Positions 30,819 through 38,782 of a DNA stretch of 64,000 bases are shown here, piece by piece. Each line of letters starts with the position of its first letter. The first letter of the stretch is position 1. Below the pieces are notes generated by a model. It saw nothing but the letters and a program-made list of their open reading frames with translations. It was not told the origin of the DNA and made no database searches. The position numbers were made by a program, and so were the translations under genes. Source of the DNA: a virus; IMG/VR virus record IMGVR_UViG_3300020474_000008, positions 1 through 64,000 of that record, one strand, 5' to 3'.

Positions 30819-30892
30819 CTCCCTAACCTGGACTCGAACCAGGGACATTCTGATTAACAGTCAGACGCTGCTACCAACTGAGCTATTAGGGA
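30819..30892 (-). tRNA. tRNA-Asn (anticodon GUU)
   Basis: 74 nt. Acceptor TCCCTAA/TTAGGGA, anticodon stem TCTGA/TCAGA with loop CTGTTAA, T arm CCTGG/CCAGG, discriminator G. The D stem has one C-C mismatch. Its first seven bases contain the stop codon of the upstream CDS. Confidence 0.92.
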
Positions 30893-31080
30893 TTGTTCTT
30901 TTTTGCTTTGAAGTAGAGTTTCCAATACCTCTTCTTCATCTCTTCTATGGTATCCATATCCTCTTTGAACCCCATATATTTAAGGTGCTGGTAAGTACCT
31001 TCCATCTCACTAATGAGTAGGGCAAGATTCATTTCATCAGGTTGACGTGAACCAAATTCAAAGTCTTTAAGAGATTTCAT
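30886..31080 (-). CDS. Small soluble protein ending inside tRNA-Asn
   Basis: A 64-aa helical, Glu/Lys-rich protein (NLALLISEMEGTYQHLKYMG... MKKRYWKLYFKAKKNNP). Its last two codons and stop use the acceptor strand of tRNA-Asn. Preceded by an 11-bp hairpin. Function unknown. Confidence 0.7.
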   Translation of the reverse strand: MKSLKDFEFGSRQPDEMNLALLISEMEGTYQHLKYMGFKEDMDTIEEMKKRYWKLYFKAKKNNP

Positions 31081-31086
31081 AGGGGA

Positions 31087-31123
31087 GGGATAGTGGTGGT
31101 GGTTGGTGGAGTACCACTATCCC
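31087..31123 (-). other. 11-bp stem-loop between tRNA-Thr and a CDS
   Basis: GGGATAGTGGT (31087-31097) and ACCACTATCCC (31113-31123), perfect, with a 15-nt loop. It has no U-tract, so it may serve tRNA 3'-end processing or shield the ATG at 31080. Confidence 0.65.
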
Positions 31124-31126
31124 CAG

Positions 31127-31200
31127 AGCCATTCATCAGACTTGAACTGATGACCTGCTGTTTACAAAACAGCTGCTCTATCCAACTGAGCTAGAATGGC
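31127..31200 (-). tRNA. tRNA-Thr (anticodon UGU)
   Basis: 74 nt. Acceptor GCCATTC/GAATGGC, D arm GCTC..GAGC, anticodon stem GCTGT/ACAGC with loop TTTGTAA, T arm ATCAG/CTGAT, discriminator U. Confidence 0.93.
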
Positions 31201-31248
31201 TTGGGTGGGTAGAGGGATTATACTATACCCTCAATGAAGATGGTCTCA

Positions 31249-31392
31249 CTAGTAGTAATAGTGATCCTCAATCTTTTCAGTCCTCTTGGTAAGAGTTCTG
31301 TGTTTCCACAGCGGGCACCACCCCTGACTTACTTCACCATTACAGAGTGCATGACCACATCTGTTATTCTGGCATACCCTATGGAGAATGAT
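31249..31392 (-). pseudogene. Possible decayed or non-AUG zinc-ribbon micro-gene
   Basis: This stretch between tRNA-Arg and tRNA-Thr has a frame reading RVCQNNRCGHALCNGEVSQG then WCPLWKHRTL and a charged tail ending at 31249. Cys spacing resembles a zinc ribbon, but the last expected Cys is Trp and no ATG, GTG or TTG starts it. Probably a remnant, or a gene with a rare start. Confidence 0.35.
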
Positions 31393-31403
31393 CAGTTCTC
31401 CAA

Positions 31404-31477
31404 CGACTCAAGTAGGATTCGAACCTACGACCGACTGCTTAGAAGGCAGTTGCTCTGTCCAGCTGAGCTATTGAGTC
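31404..31477 (-). tRNA. tRNA-Arg (anticodon UCU)
   Basis: 74 nt. Acceptor GACTCAA/TTGAGTC, D arm GCTC..GAGC, anticodon stem ACTGC/GCAGT with loop CTTCTAA, T arm GTAGG/CCTAC, discriminator G. First tRNA of the array. Reads AGA/AGG, codons common in AT-rich phage genes. Confidence 0.94.
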
Positions 31478-31481
31478 AGAG

Positions 31482-31588
31482 TGCTAGTTCCTATCGCCTC
31501 CAACCCTGAACTAGCAAGGGGGTTGCAGCAGTTGAGAGGGGACACATGTTTGTCTGTGCCTCTTACCTGTTTGCCTCTCAACCCCTAT
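31482..31588 (-). ncRNA. Structured leader of the tRNA operon
   Basis: No ORF is visible. The transcript would start with GTTGAGAGG pairing with CCTCTCAAC about 40 nt later, then a second perfect 9-bp hairpin (GAACTAGCA at 31508-31516, TGCTAGTTC at 31482-31490) just before tRNA-Arg. It could guide tRNA processing or be a stable small RNA. Speculative. Confidence 0.45.
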
Positions 31589-31617
31589 ATTATAGAGTGG
31601 GGTCAGTTCTCTGTCAA
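31589..31617 (-). promoter_or_regulatory. Consensus sigma70-type promoter of the tRNA array
   Basis: Minus strand TTGACA (31617-31612), 17 bp, TATAAT (31594-31589); both hexamers are perfect. It overlaps the 3' end of the CDS at 31603. Confidence 0.85.
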
Positions 31618-31824
31618 GTAGTATGCTTCACAGTATTTGCAGATGCCTGCTGTGTGCATGTTGCCTTGTGATACCCAGTCATTAGCACACTCATAGATTG
31701 CTTGTGTGCTGTACTTAGGTCTTCCTCCTTCCATAGGACCACCAAATTTAGCAAGAAGAACTTTAAGTGCTTGTTCTCTTACCTTCATTTTCTGGTCACT
31801 ATACCTCCAATCATCTATGGACAT
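31603..31824 (-). CDS. Small protein with C-terminal CxxC
   Basis: A 73-aa protein starting MSIDDWRYSDQKMKVREQAL at 31824. The C-terminus has CKYCEAYYLTEN, a single C-x2-C knuckle. Overlaps the upstream gene by 14 bp. The stop region carries the -35 box of the tRNA promoter. Function unknown. Confidence 0.7.
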   Translation of the reverse strand: MSIDDWRYSDQKMKVREQALKVLLAKFGGPMEGGRPKYSTQAIYECANDWVSQGNMHTAGICKYCEAYYLTEN

Positions 31825-32233
31825 TTTCTGATCCACCTTGGAAGTTTTCTGACCCACCAATGGGGTCAATTTGAAGTGTTGTAGGGGCATTCTTTGTTGC
31901 CATCTCATACATCACTTCATGGATATTTTCTGGTTCTTTGGACTGTTCACCATAATAGTTATGGGCGTCTTGCCTGAATGCTTCATATTCAAGTTCCATG
32001 TAGTCCTTGTTAGCATCAGAAATAACAGCAGGACCAAACCAAGGATCATCAGTTAGGACCACTGGTGCTGGAACACCAGTAAATGGAGCATCCATCTCAG
32101 AACACTCTACAATTTCCTCATCAATGGCACACTCAATCTCTTGTTCAGTAGGTGGCCAGTTTAAACTTGTGGCAGTTTTTCTAGAAAAAATACCAATTGA
32201 TTCCTTGAGTTCCATGAGAGATTTTAAGTTCAT
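31811..32233 (-). CDS. Acidic protein of unknown function
   Basis: About 140 aa from the ATG at 32233 (ATGA overlap with the lysozyme-like gene): MNLKSLMELKESIGIFSRKT, then an acidic Pro/Glu-rich body. Position after a lysozyme-like gene hints at a virion or lysis role, but there is no motif. Confidence 0.7.
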   Translation of the reverse strand: MNLKSLMELKESIGIFSRKTATSLNWPPTEQEIECAIDEEIVECSEMDAPFTGVPAPVVLTDDPWFGPAVISDANKDYMELEYEAFRQDAHNYYGEQSKEPENIHEVMYEMATKNAPTTLQIDPIGGSENFQGGSENVHR

Positions 32234-32790
32234 GAGAAGACGAATTTCTTTACGTAATCGTAAGCATAGAGTTCTCTGTTGCCTTTGACCCCCCAACCCA
32301 ACCAGCGGTATGCAGGGATCATATATTGAGAGACAGTTTGTCCACCACCCTCAAACTCAGGGAGATATCTTTGAAAGATATTCTCATTAATCATATAGCG
32401 TGTCTGACACTCAAGAGTGCTAGCGTCACATCCATATTTATCAGCAAAGTACCCAAGTCCTTTGTATCTTCCAATAGAAGTCCATTGAATCAAACCATAA
32501 CCACCACTGTAACAGTTTTTATAATTGACTCTGGCACCACCTTCACAGATGTTGGCAGTGAATCTACTCTCCTGTTGGATGTTACCCATGATTGTAGCAA
32601 GGGCATTCTTGTTACTAATCTTGGTGTGTTCCTGAATCTCCTTCAAAACATATTGTTCTTCTGGGGTGCAGTCAGGACACTTCCAAGACTCCTTATATCT
32701 TACAACAGGAATGGGTTCAGGTTCAGGTTCTTGGACCTGTTCCTCAATTGGCACAGGCATGGCGAACAGTGATAAAAATTCAGCAATCAT
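32230..32790 (-). CDS. Phage tail lysozyme-like protein
   Basis: About 186 aa starting MIAEFLSLFAMPVPIEEQVQ at 32790. An acidic Pro/Glu linker and a Cys pair (KCPDCTPEEQ) precede the enzymatic part: LATIMGNIQQESRFTANICE, then SGGYGLIQWTSIGRYKGLGY, the pattern of the phage tail lysozyme domain with a catalytic Glu in QQES. It would cleave peptidoglycan during entry or lysis. Starts within the last 11 bp of the endonuclease gene. Confidence 0.82.
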   Translation of the reverse strand: MIAEFLSLFAMPVPIEEQVQEPEPEPIPVVRYKESWKCPDCTPEEQYVLKEIQEHTKISNKNALATIMGNIQQESRFTANICEGGARVNYKNCYSGGYGLIQWTSIGRYKGLGYFADKYGCDASTLECQTRYMINENIFQRYLPEFEGGGQTVSQYMIPAYRWLGWGVKGNRELYAYDYVKKFVFS

Positions 32791-33238
32791 AGGAAAAGTA
32801 ATCTTTGCGGTAATAACGACCGAGGATATTGCTATTATAAAAGGCAGGCGTCCCATCTGTCAACTTCTCAATGAGAACATTATTTAGAAAGAGTTGTCTT
32901 GTCTCCTCATAGTTTACCCTACCAGGAGTCTCATGTAAACTCAATATAGTTCTTCTAAAGGATTCCTTCCCGTATTTTTTAACATCATCTTTAAGCTCTG
33001 GACAAGATCCATAGTAGTTGCGCCAGTTGCTTTCAGATGTAACTCTTCTCCGCTTGACAGTTTTATCTTTACATCTAGGCTTTCGTTTTTGCCAAAAATA
33101 CTTTCGCCCAATGTACTGTCGTTGGTTCTGGAGATTGGTAATGTTATACACAAAACCGTAAAAGTCCCCAACATCCCCCCCACTAAAAGGGGACTCCAGA
33201 TATCTCCAGGGATTCTGATACTCTTCAGTCTCTTCCAC
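32780..33238 (-). CDS. GIY-YIG-like endonuclease
   Basis: A 152-aa protein from a GTG at 33238. DFYGFVYNITNLQNQRQYIG gives the GIY-YIG-like pair (G-F-V-Y...Y-I-G), followed by RKYFWQKRKPRCKD and a conserved Arg, then a Glu-containing helix (NYEETRQLFLNNVLIEKLTD). This fold includes homing and restriction-type nucleases and T4 endonuclease II. It may degrade host DNA. It lies next to nrdB but shows no intron association. Confidence 0.75.
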   Translation of the reverse strand: MEETEEYQNPWRYLESPFSGGDVGDFYGFVYNITNLQNQRQYIGRKYFWQKRKPRCKDKTVKRRRVTSESNWRNYYGSCPELKDDVKKYGKESFRRTILSLHETPGRVNYEETRQLFLNNVLIEKLTDGTPAFYNSNILGRYYRKDYFSYDC

Positions 33239-33404
33239 ATAATGATTTCATCTCATTTTTATATATATCATTCTCATGGAAATGATAATCATCAATCTTT
33301 TTTGCCTTGACTTTTTGTTGAGGGGGAGTCAAAGGTTCAATAGCCTCCATCTCCCACCAAATTTCCTCAAAGCTTGAATCCTGAGAAGGTGTTTTCTTCA
33401 ACAT
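33225..33404 (-). CDS. Small acidic/basic protein downstream of nrdB
   Basis: About 59 aa from the ATG at 33404 (MLKKTPSQDSSFEEIWWEME...). The start lies inside nrdB, overlapping by about 38 bp, and the end overlaps the endonuclease gene by 14 bp. No motif. Possible because of its position, but the double overlap keeps confidence moderate. Confidence 0.55.
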   Translation of the reverse strand: MLKKTPSQDSSFEEIWWEMEAIEPLTPPQQKVKAKKIDDYHFHENDIYKNEMKSLCGRD

Positions 33405-34533
33405 CTTGCTTAATACCCCCAACAACATAACTTTCTACCTCTGTTTCCTGTGGTGCTACTTGCAATCCCTTAGAAGAGATCCAATGCTGTGTCCATGGAA
33501 GTGGATTAGCATTAGCAGCAATGTCATACATGGGTTTCAGACCCAATGATTTCATTCTGCGATTGGCAATCCATTCAACATACTTTTTAAGAAGTGCATC
33601 ATTAAGACCAATCATACTGCCATCCTGGAACAGATAGTCTGCCCATTTCTTCTCTTCATTGACTGCCTTGTCAAACATTGCATAGACATTCTCTTCTTCC
33701 TCTTTGGCAATCTCTGCCATCTCAGGATCATCACCCTGCTTCCACTTATTCAGAATGTTCTGGGTGATGGCAAGGTGTTGGTTCTCATCTCTTGCAATCA
33801 GTGAGATAATCTTTGCAGATCCCTCCATAAGTTTGAGTTCACCAAATGCAAAACTGCAAGCAAAACTAACATAGAACCTAATACCCTCAAGAATGTTAAC
33901 GTTAGCAACAGCTCTGTAAAGCTTTCTCTTAACATCTTTTTTAGTCCAGACAGAGGATGGAGAATCTTTCCAATCCTCCTCCCACATACTGCCAGTCCCA
34001 TACTCTTGGGCTGCTTGAATGAACGAGTCATATGCTTCTGTTACACTCCTTGCTCTTTCCAAGATTCTTTCATCAGTAATAATCTTATCAAAGACCTCTG
34101 ATGGGTCAGAGTAGACATTCTTGATAATATATGTATAGGAACGACTATGGATCATCTCCATAAATCCCCACACCTCCATACATGCTTCTAGTTCAGGTAG
34201 AGAGCAGTAAGGTATAAAAGCCATCCCAGGACCACGCCCTTGAATGGAGTCAAGCATAATCTGGTATTTGAGGTTAGAGGTATAGATATGCTTTTGTTCT
34301 GGACGAAGCGACTGATAATCTCCACGATCTTTCTGTAATGATACCTCCTCTGGTCTCCAAAAATATCCCAACTGTTGTGTTGTAAGCTTCTCAAAGACAG
34401 GATACTTATAAGAATCATATCTTTGTACCCCCAAAGGGGCACCAAAAAACATAGGTTGTTTCTTGGTGTCATGAGGGTTGCTGTTGAATACAGTCATACC
34501 CTTCACCTTCTTATCATCTAATGTATTATTCAT
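33367..34533 (-). CDS. nrdB: Ribonucleotide reductase, beta subunit
   Basis: A 388-aa class I small subunit. LGYFWRPEEVSLQKDRGDYQ, the metal-ligand helix YCSLPELEACMEVWGFMEMI with HSRSYTYII, and IARDENQHLAITQNILNKW supply Glu/His ligands of the di-iron site. Works with NrdA to make dNTPs for phage replication. Start at 34533, 8 bp after the nrdA stop. Confidence 0.97.
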   Translation of the reverse strand: MNNTLDDKKVKGMTVFNSNPHDTKKQPMFFGAPLGVQRYDSYKYPVFEKLTTQQLGYFWRPEEVSLQKDRGDYQSLRPEQKHIYTSNLKYQIMLDSIQGRGPGMAFIPYCSLPELEACMEVWGFMEMIHSRSYTYIIKNVYSDPSEVFDKIITDERILERARSVTEAYDSFIQAAQEYGTGSMWEEDWKDSPSSVWTKKDVKRKLYRAVANVNILEGIRFYVSFACSFAFGELKLMEGSAKIISLIARDENQHLAITQNILNKWKQGDDPEMAEIAKEEEENVYAMFDKAVNEEKKWADYLFQDGSMIGLNDALLKKYVEWIANRRMKSLGLKPMYDIAANANPLPWTQHWISSKGLQVAPQETEVESYVVGGIKQDVEENTFSGFKL

Positions 34534-34540
34534 TGAAACT

Positions 34541-36841
34541 TTAAACTGCACAGGATTCACACTCTCCCTCCTCGGCTTGTTCTAATTCTTCTAGTAGGCT
34601 CATCAATTTTGAAGACTTGTCTTCCACAATCTCATCTGACTTCATGTCATTAGTGTTTTGATAATATGATGTCTTCCAACCATACTTATATGTAGTCAAG
34701 AAATCATTTGCCATTACAGAAACTGGCACCTCATTGTTAGGATAGTTCTCTGGATTGTAACTCCAGTTACCAGAAATTGCCTGGTCAAAGAACTTTTGCA
34801 TCACAGACACTACTTTAATGTAACCACCATTGTCAGGCATATCCCACAACAGTGTGTAATTATTCTTCAAAGTAGTGTAGGAAGGAACAATCTGCTTAAG
34901 AGGTCCTTTTTTGGATTTCTTAATGGACAGATAGTCTCTTGGGGGTTCAATTCCATTTGTTGCGTTTGACACAACGGAACTGCTCTCTGAAGGCATTTGT
35001 GCGGACAGTGTTGAGTGCCTGAGACCGTAGGTGTTGATAGATGCTCTAAGAGACTCCCAATCATGTTCTAACTCCTCTGACGTGATTTCATCTACTTCCT
35101 TCTTATATGTATCAATTGGAAGAATACCATCAGCATACTTTGTTCTACCAAAGTATTCACAGTGACCTTTCTCCTGTGCAAGTTTATTAGAAGACTTCAA
35201 CAGGTAATACTGGAAGGACTCAGACAGTCCATGAACAGCATCCCATGCCTCCTGAGAACCATAGGAGTACCCAAGTTTGGCAAGGTAGTGTGCCAGTCCA
35301 ATAAATCCAATTCCAAGGGACCTACGTGCCTTTGTGGCAACCTCAGCAGCAGTGACAGGATACTCTTGATAGTCAATCAGTTCTTCTAGTCCTCTGACTG
35401 CCAGGTCACAAAGATCTTCCAGTTCAGCATCAGACTTGACCTTACCAACATTGATGGCAGAGAGAATACAGAGAGCAATCTCACCTGTATGGTCATCAAT
35501 ATGTTGTAAAGGATAGGTAGGAAGTGTAATCTCCTGACACAGGTTACTCATTTCAACCTTGTCCTTGAAGGAAGAGTGTGAGTTACAGTGGTCAATGTTC
35601 ATGATATAGACACGACCAGTCTCTGCTCTCTCTTTCAGTAGGTTGAGGATGAGTTCTTGTGCTCCAATGGTGGACTTGGGGATTGATTCATCTGACTCAT
35701 ACTTACAGTATAAATCATCAAAAGCAGGGGTCCCAAAACTCTCATACAAACCAGGAACGCTATGTGGGGAAAATAAGGTGATTTCCTTATTCTGGATAAA
35801 GCGTTCATAAAAAAGTTTGGAGAGTTGGATGGAGTAGTCAAGTTTTCTTACCCTGTTGTCTTCTGTTCCTTTGTTGTTTTTGAGGACCAGGATGTCTTGG
35901 ATTTCTTGGTGCCAGATTGGAAAGTGAACCGTAGCTGATCCACCTCTGATGCCATTTTGAGTACAACATCTGACAGTTGATTCAAATTTCTTGAGAAACG
36001 GAACAACGCCAGTGTGCTGAACTTCTCCGCCTCTGATCTTACTGTTGATGCCACGGATTCTGCCTGCGTTGATACCGATTCCCGCCCTTTGTGCAACGTA
36101 CCTGCCAATTGCCATATCAGAGCTAAAGATACTATCGAGGGTGTCATCAACATCAACAAGAACACAGCTAGCAAATTGTCGAAGTGGAGTTCGCACTCCC
36201 GCCATGATAGGTGTGGGAATGTTGAGTCTGTGTCTGCTGATTGCGTCGTAGTATCTTTTGACATATGACATCCTTGTTTCTTTTGGATAGTCTCTGAAAA
36301 TAGTCAGAGCAATCATCATGTACATAAACTGGGGTGTCTCATAGACATTCCCAGTGCTTCTATCCTGGACTAGGTATTTATCCACAACCTGACGCAATCC
36401 AGCATAGGTAAACAGGAAGTCACGCTCATGGTCAAGGAATGTGTCTGCCCTCTCAATCTCTTCCTTTGAATACTTGATAAAGATATCCTTATCATATAGA
36501 TCCTGATATGCCTTCTCAGTGATGTGATCAATGAGTTTAGGCAGAGTTCTCATCCTCCCATACATCTGCTTCCTGATAGCAAACAGGAGAAGTCTAGCAG
36601 CAACAAACTGATAGTTTGGATGGTCCAAATCAATCAAATCAGAAGCACTCTTGATAAGGATTTCTTGAATCTCTGCTGTGGTAATGCCATCATAAAACTG
36701 GATACCAGAAGTCATCTCTACTTGACTAGCAGAGACCCCTGCAAGACCCTTGGTTGCCTCTTCAACCATAAGATGCATCTTTTCAAGGTCAAGAGGTTCA
36801 ATTCTTCCATCCCTCTTTTTAACTTTAGTGCCGTTGCTCAT
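34541..36841 (-). CDS. nrdA: Ribonucleotide reductase, alpha subunit
   Basis: A 766-aa class I large subunit. The N-terminal ATP-cone (KKRDGRIEPLDLEKMHLMVE) is followed by FASCVLVDVDDTLDSIFSSD (active-site Cys), NGIRGGSATVHFPIWH, MSNLCQEITLPTYPLQHIDD (radical Cys, Glu), and LSAQMPSESSSVVSNATNGI. The C-terminal redox pair is CESC near the end. Reduces ribonucleoside diphosphates. Complete and uninterrupted; some phage nrdA genes carry introns, not seen here. Confidence 0.98.
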   Translation of the reverse strand: MSNGTKVKKRDGRIEPLDLEKMHLMVEEATKGLAGVSASQVEMTSGIQFYDGITTAEIQEILIKSASDLIDLDHPNYQFVAARLLLFAIRKQMYGRMRTLPKLIDHITEKAYQDLYDKDIFIKYSKEEIERADTFLDHERDFLFTYAGLRQVVDKYLVQDRSTGNVYETPQFMYMMIALTIFRDYPKETRMSYVKRYYDAISRHRLNIPTPIMAGVRTPLRQFASCVLVDVDDTLDSIFSSDMAIGRYVAQRAGIGINAGRIRGINSKIRGGEVQHTGVVPFLKKFESTVRCCTQNGIRGGSATVHFPIWHQEIQDILVLKNNKGTEDNRVRKLDYSIQLSKLFYERFIQNKEITLFSPHSVPGLYESFGTPAFDDLYCKYESDESIPKSTIGAQELILNLLKERAETGRVYIMNIDHCNSHSSFKDKVEMSNLCQEITLPTYPLQHIDDHTGEIALCILSAINVGKVKSDAELEDLCDLAVRGLEELIDYQEYPVTAAEVATKARRSLGIGFIGLAHYLAKLGYSYGSQEAWDAVHGLSESFQYYLLKSSNKLAQEKGHCEYFGRTKYADGILPIDTYKKEVDEITSEELEHDWESLRASINTYGLRHSTLSAQMPSESSSVVSNATNGIEPPRDYLSIKKSKKGPLKQIVPSYTTLKNNYTLLWDMPDNGGYIKVVSVMQKFFDQAISGNWSYNPENYPNNEVPVSVMANDFLTTYKYGWKTSYYQNTNDMKSDEIVEDKSSKLMSLLEELEQAEEGECESCAV

Positions 36842-37824
36842 ATCTTTTTCCAGGTGTTAAATTTAAGTTTTGCTTGTAAACCACTATATGTGTTTGATTC
36901 TACTACTTTCTGAACATTGTGTCCAGCAAGAACCATATCATTGATGTCCTTTTCTCCTATGTTACTAGGCCAGATGACAACCTTTTCACCTCTTTCAATG
37001 ACATTGCTGATTCGTTTGGTAATTTCTTTGCTCCTTGGTTCATTATCAAAGACCCAGCAGCAATCGCTAACCCCCCAGTCACTACTAGAAAGATCAGCTC
37101 CACACATAGCAACCGCATTGCGAAGGAACGTGCTGTCAAAAGGTCCTTCTGTAATGTAAACTGTTCTTCCCTTGTCGACACTATCAAGTCCATAGATTTT
37201 TGGAGCATCTTCATCCAACATAATGGTTAAGTATTTAATAGGGTTTGAAGAGAGTGCTCTTCCTTGAACCCCAATAAGTTGGTCATCCCTGACAAGAGGA
37301 ATTACAATTCTTGGTTCACCAAATTTGGTGTCCTGAAATGATCCAGGTTTAATTGTATTGGCAAATTCCTGAAAGTTTGCAGTGTAATAAAACTTCCCAT
37401 CAAAGATTGCCCTTGTGTGTAGATATGATTTTGATTGAACAACATCATATGCTGATGGCAAATCAATTATCTTCTTTTTGAACACAGGTTTCTTTGATAG
37501 TTTTTTAAAGATGTCCTCAGGTTCCTCTGCCTGAAAATTCTTTCCAGCATGTCCAGATTTAAACTTCTCAAATATATATTGCTTGTGTGACACAGGGTCA
37601 ATCTGCTTCAAAAAGTTATTGAAAGACATATTGACGCCACAATTATGGCACTTATAGTTGGTGTTATTCTTTATCCTGTAAAGATAACCACGTGCCTTGT
37701 TCTTGTTCTTCTGTGAGTCACCACATATAGGACACCTTAGATTGTAAAGATGTGGTTTTACTTTTTTAAACTTCTGGAATCTGGATGATATAAGATTAAT
37801 GTATTTGATATCAATAAAATCCAT
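36838..37824 (-). CDS. DNA primase (T4 gp61-like)
   Basis: A 328-aa protein with an N-terminal zinc ribbon (LRCPICGDSQKNK and YKCHNCGVNMSF) and a TOPRIM domain (GRTVYITEGPFDSTFLRNAV, WVFDNEPRSKEI). Makes RNA primers for lagging-strand synthesis with the gp41 helicase encoded about 10 kb upstream. ATGA overlap with nrdA places primase and nucleotide supply in one unit. Confidence 0.92.
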   Translation of the reverse strand: MDFIDIKYINLISSRFQKFKKVKPHLYNLRCPICGDSQKNKNKARGYLYRIKNNTNYKCHNCGVNMSFNNFLKQIDPVSHKQYIFEKFKSGHAGKNFQAEEPEDIFKKLSKKPVFKKKIIDLPSAYDVVQSKSYLHTRAIFDGKFYYTANFQEFANTIKPGSFQDTKFGEPRIVIPLVRDDQLIGVQGRALSSNPIKYLTIMLDEDAPKIYGLDSVDKGRTVYITEGPFDSTFLRNAVAMCGADLSSSDWGVSDCCWVFDNEPRSKEITKRISNVIERGEKVVIWPSNIGEKDINDMVLAGHNVQKVVESNTYSGLQAKLKFNTWKKI

Positions 37825-38213
37825 TAACCTTCAATAGCACCTCTCTGGATTGTAACTGGTTCTGGCAGTGGTGTCAAGATTTTGGATGCCAATCCATTAT
37901 TATTCATAAGGAAGGTCAGGGCAGCAAGACCACCCACTGCCATCCACACTCTCTTCTCTAATCCACGTAGTCTTTGCAGCACACTGTCATGATCGCTGTC
38001 CATTTTATCACGGAGTTTGTCAATCTTTGCAAAGAGTACAGTGTCAATCTCTTCCTGTTTAGTAATTCGTTCTTCATGTACAGCAAGCATTCTGCTAACT
38101 GTAGTATTTACCTCAGATAATTTTTCAATTGCAGCATCAATCCTGAGGACAATTGGTTTCAAGTCCTCAATCTTCTGTTCTAAAACTGCCAACTTAACTT
38201 GATTTTCTTCCAT
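37824..38213 (-). CDS. Coiled-coil protein with C-terminal membrane segment
   Basis: A 129-aa protein. Residues 1-85 are a long coiled coil (VLEQKIEDLKPIVLRIDAAI, EERITKQEEIDTVLFAKIDK), followed by a basic segment and a hydrophobic stretch (VWMAVGGLAALTFLMNN). Typical of small phage membrane-linked or tail-assembly factors; no specific function can be assigned. Confidence 0.75.
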   Translation of the reverse strand: MEENQVKLAVLEQKIEDLKPIVLRIDAAIEKLSEVNTTVSRMLAVHEERITKQEEIDTVLFAKIDKLRDKMDSDHDSVLQRLRGLEKRVWMAVGGLAALTFLMNNNGLASKILTPLPEPVTIQRGAIEG

Positions 38214-38406
38214 CAGTAGGACTCCAAGTCTTTCTCAGTCCCTTCTGGTAAATATATCTCTTTTTCTTTCTCACTGGGGGGTCATCACCTGCTGCGGCAC
38301 TACCAGCAATCTTACCACCACTAATATTATTGGTTGGCATACCTCCGCCAACACCCATTTCTTCTCTAAGAGACCTTACAATACCAATGATTTTATCAAT
38401 TTGCAT
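38194..38406 (-). CDS. Small basic protein
   Basis: A 70-aa protein: an N-terminal helix (MQIDKIIGIVRSLREEMGVG), a Gly/Ala linker (SGGKIAGSAAAGDDP) and a basic C-terminus (VRKKKRYIYQKGLRKTWSP). Overlaps the next gene by 20 bp. Likely a minor structural or scaffold-type protein; unproven. Confidence 0.7.
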   Translation of the reverse strand: MQIDKIIGIVRSLREEMGVGGGMPTNNISGGKIAGSAAAGDDPPVRKKKRYIYQKGLRKTWSPTDGRKSS

Positions 38407-38779
38407 TTGTAATCCTTTGAAGTTCCCTTAAACAATTATCATCAATAGGCAAATCATGAATATATGTCCTTGGTGACTCAGACAATCTATTCAAGAATAC
38501 AATAAATGTTTTAACAATATCCCAATAATCTTTTTCAATCTTATAAAACAACATTGGTGTAGTTGCTTCACCAAACAAGTTATAAAGAATGATGAAATGA
38601 TTTATTAACAAATGAGATCTTAAATCCCCATTGTTACGATACCTTTTAAGTAATCTCTTGATGTACTTAAAGTGGTTGAGGTCTTTATCAAAATCCTCTC
38701 TTGTAACAGCATGGGGATTTTCATAATGTTTAATCGCAAAGATGAGAAAATTTTTCTCATTCAACTCAGTAAATCTCAT
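38396..38779 (-). CDS. Conserved-type helical protein
   Basis: A 127-aa mostly alpha-helical protein (LRSHLLINHFIILYNLFGEA, FVIVFLNRLSESPR-like C-terminal half). No enzyme motif. Found next to virion-type genes in this arrangement. Function unknown. Confidence 0.75.
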   Translation of the reverse strand: MRFTELNEKNFLIFAIKHYENPHAVTREDFDKDLNHFKYIKRLLKRYRNNGDLRSHLLINHFIILYNLFGEATTPMLFYKIEKDYWDIVKTFIVFLNRLSESPRTYIHDLPIDDNCLRELQRITNAN

Positions 38780-38782
38780 TTA

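Noticed and set aside
32780-33238. GIY-YIG gene as a homing endonuclease of an intron
   Set aside because: Neighbouring genes are intact and no split coding sequence surrounds it.
36374-36381. GATAAATA inside nrdA
   Set aside because: No start codon of any plausible gene follows within 40 bp.
34541-36841. Intron or split-gene structure in nrdA
   Set aside because: The frame is uninterrupted at full length with all key motifs, so no intron or intein is present.
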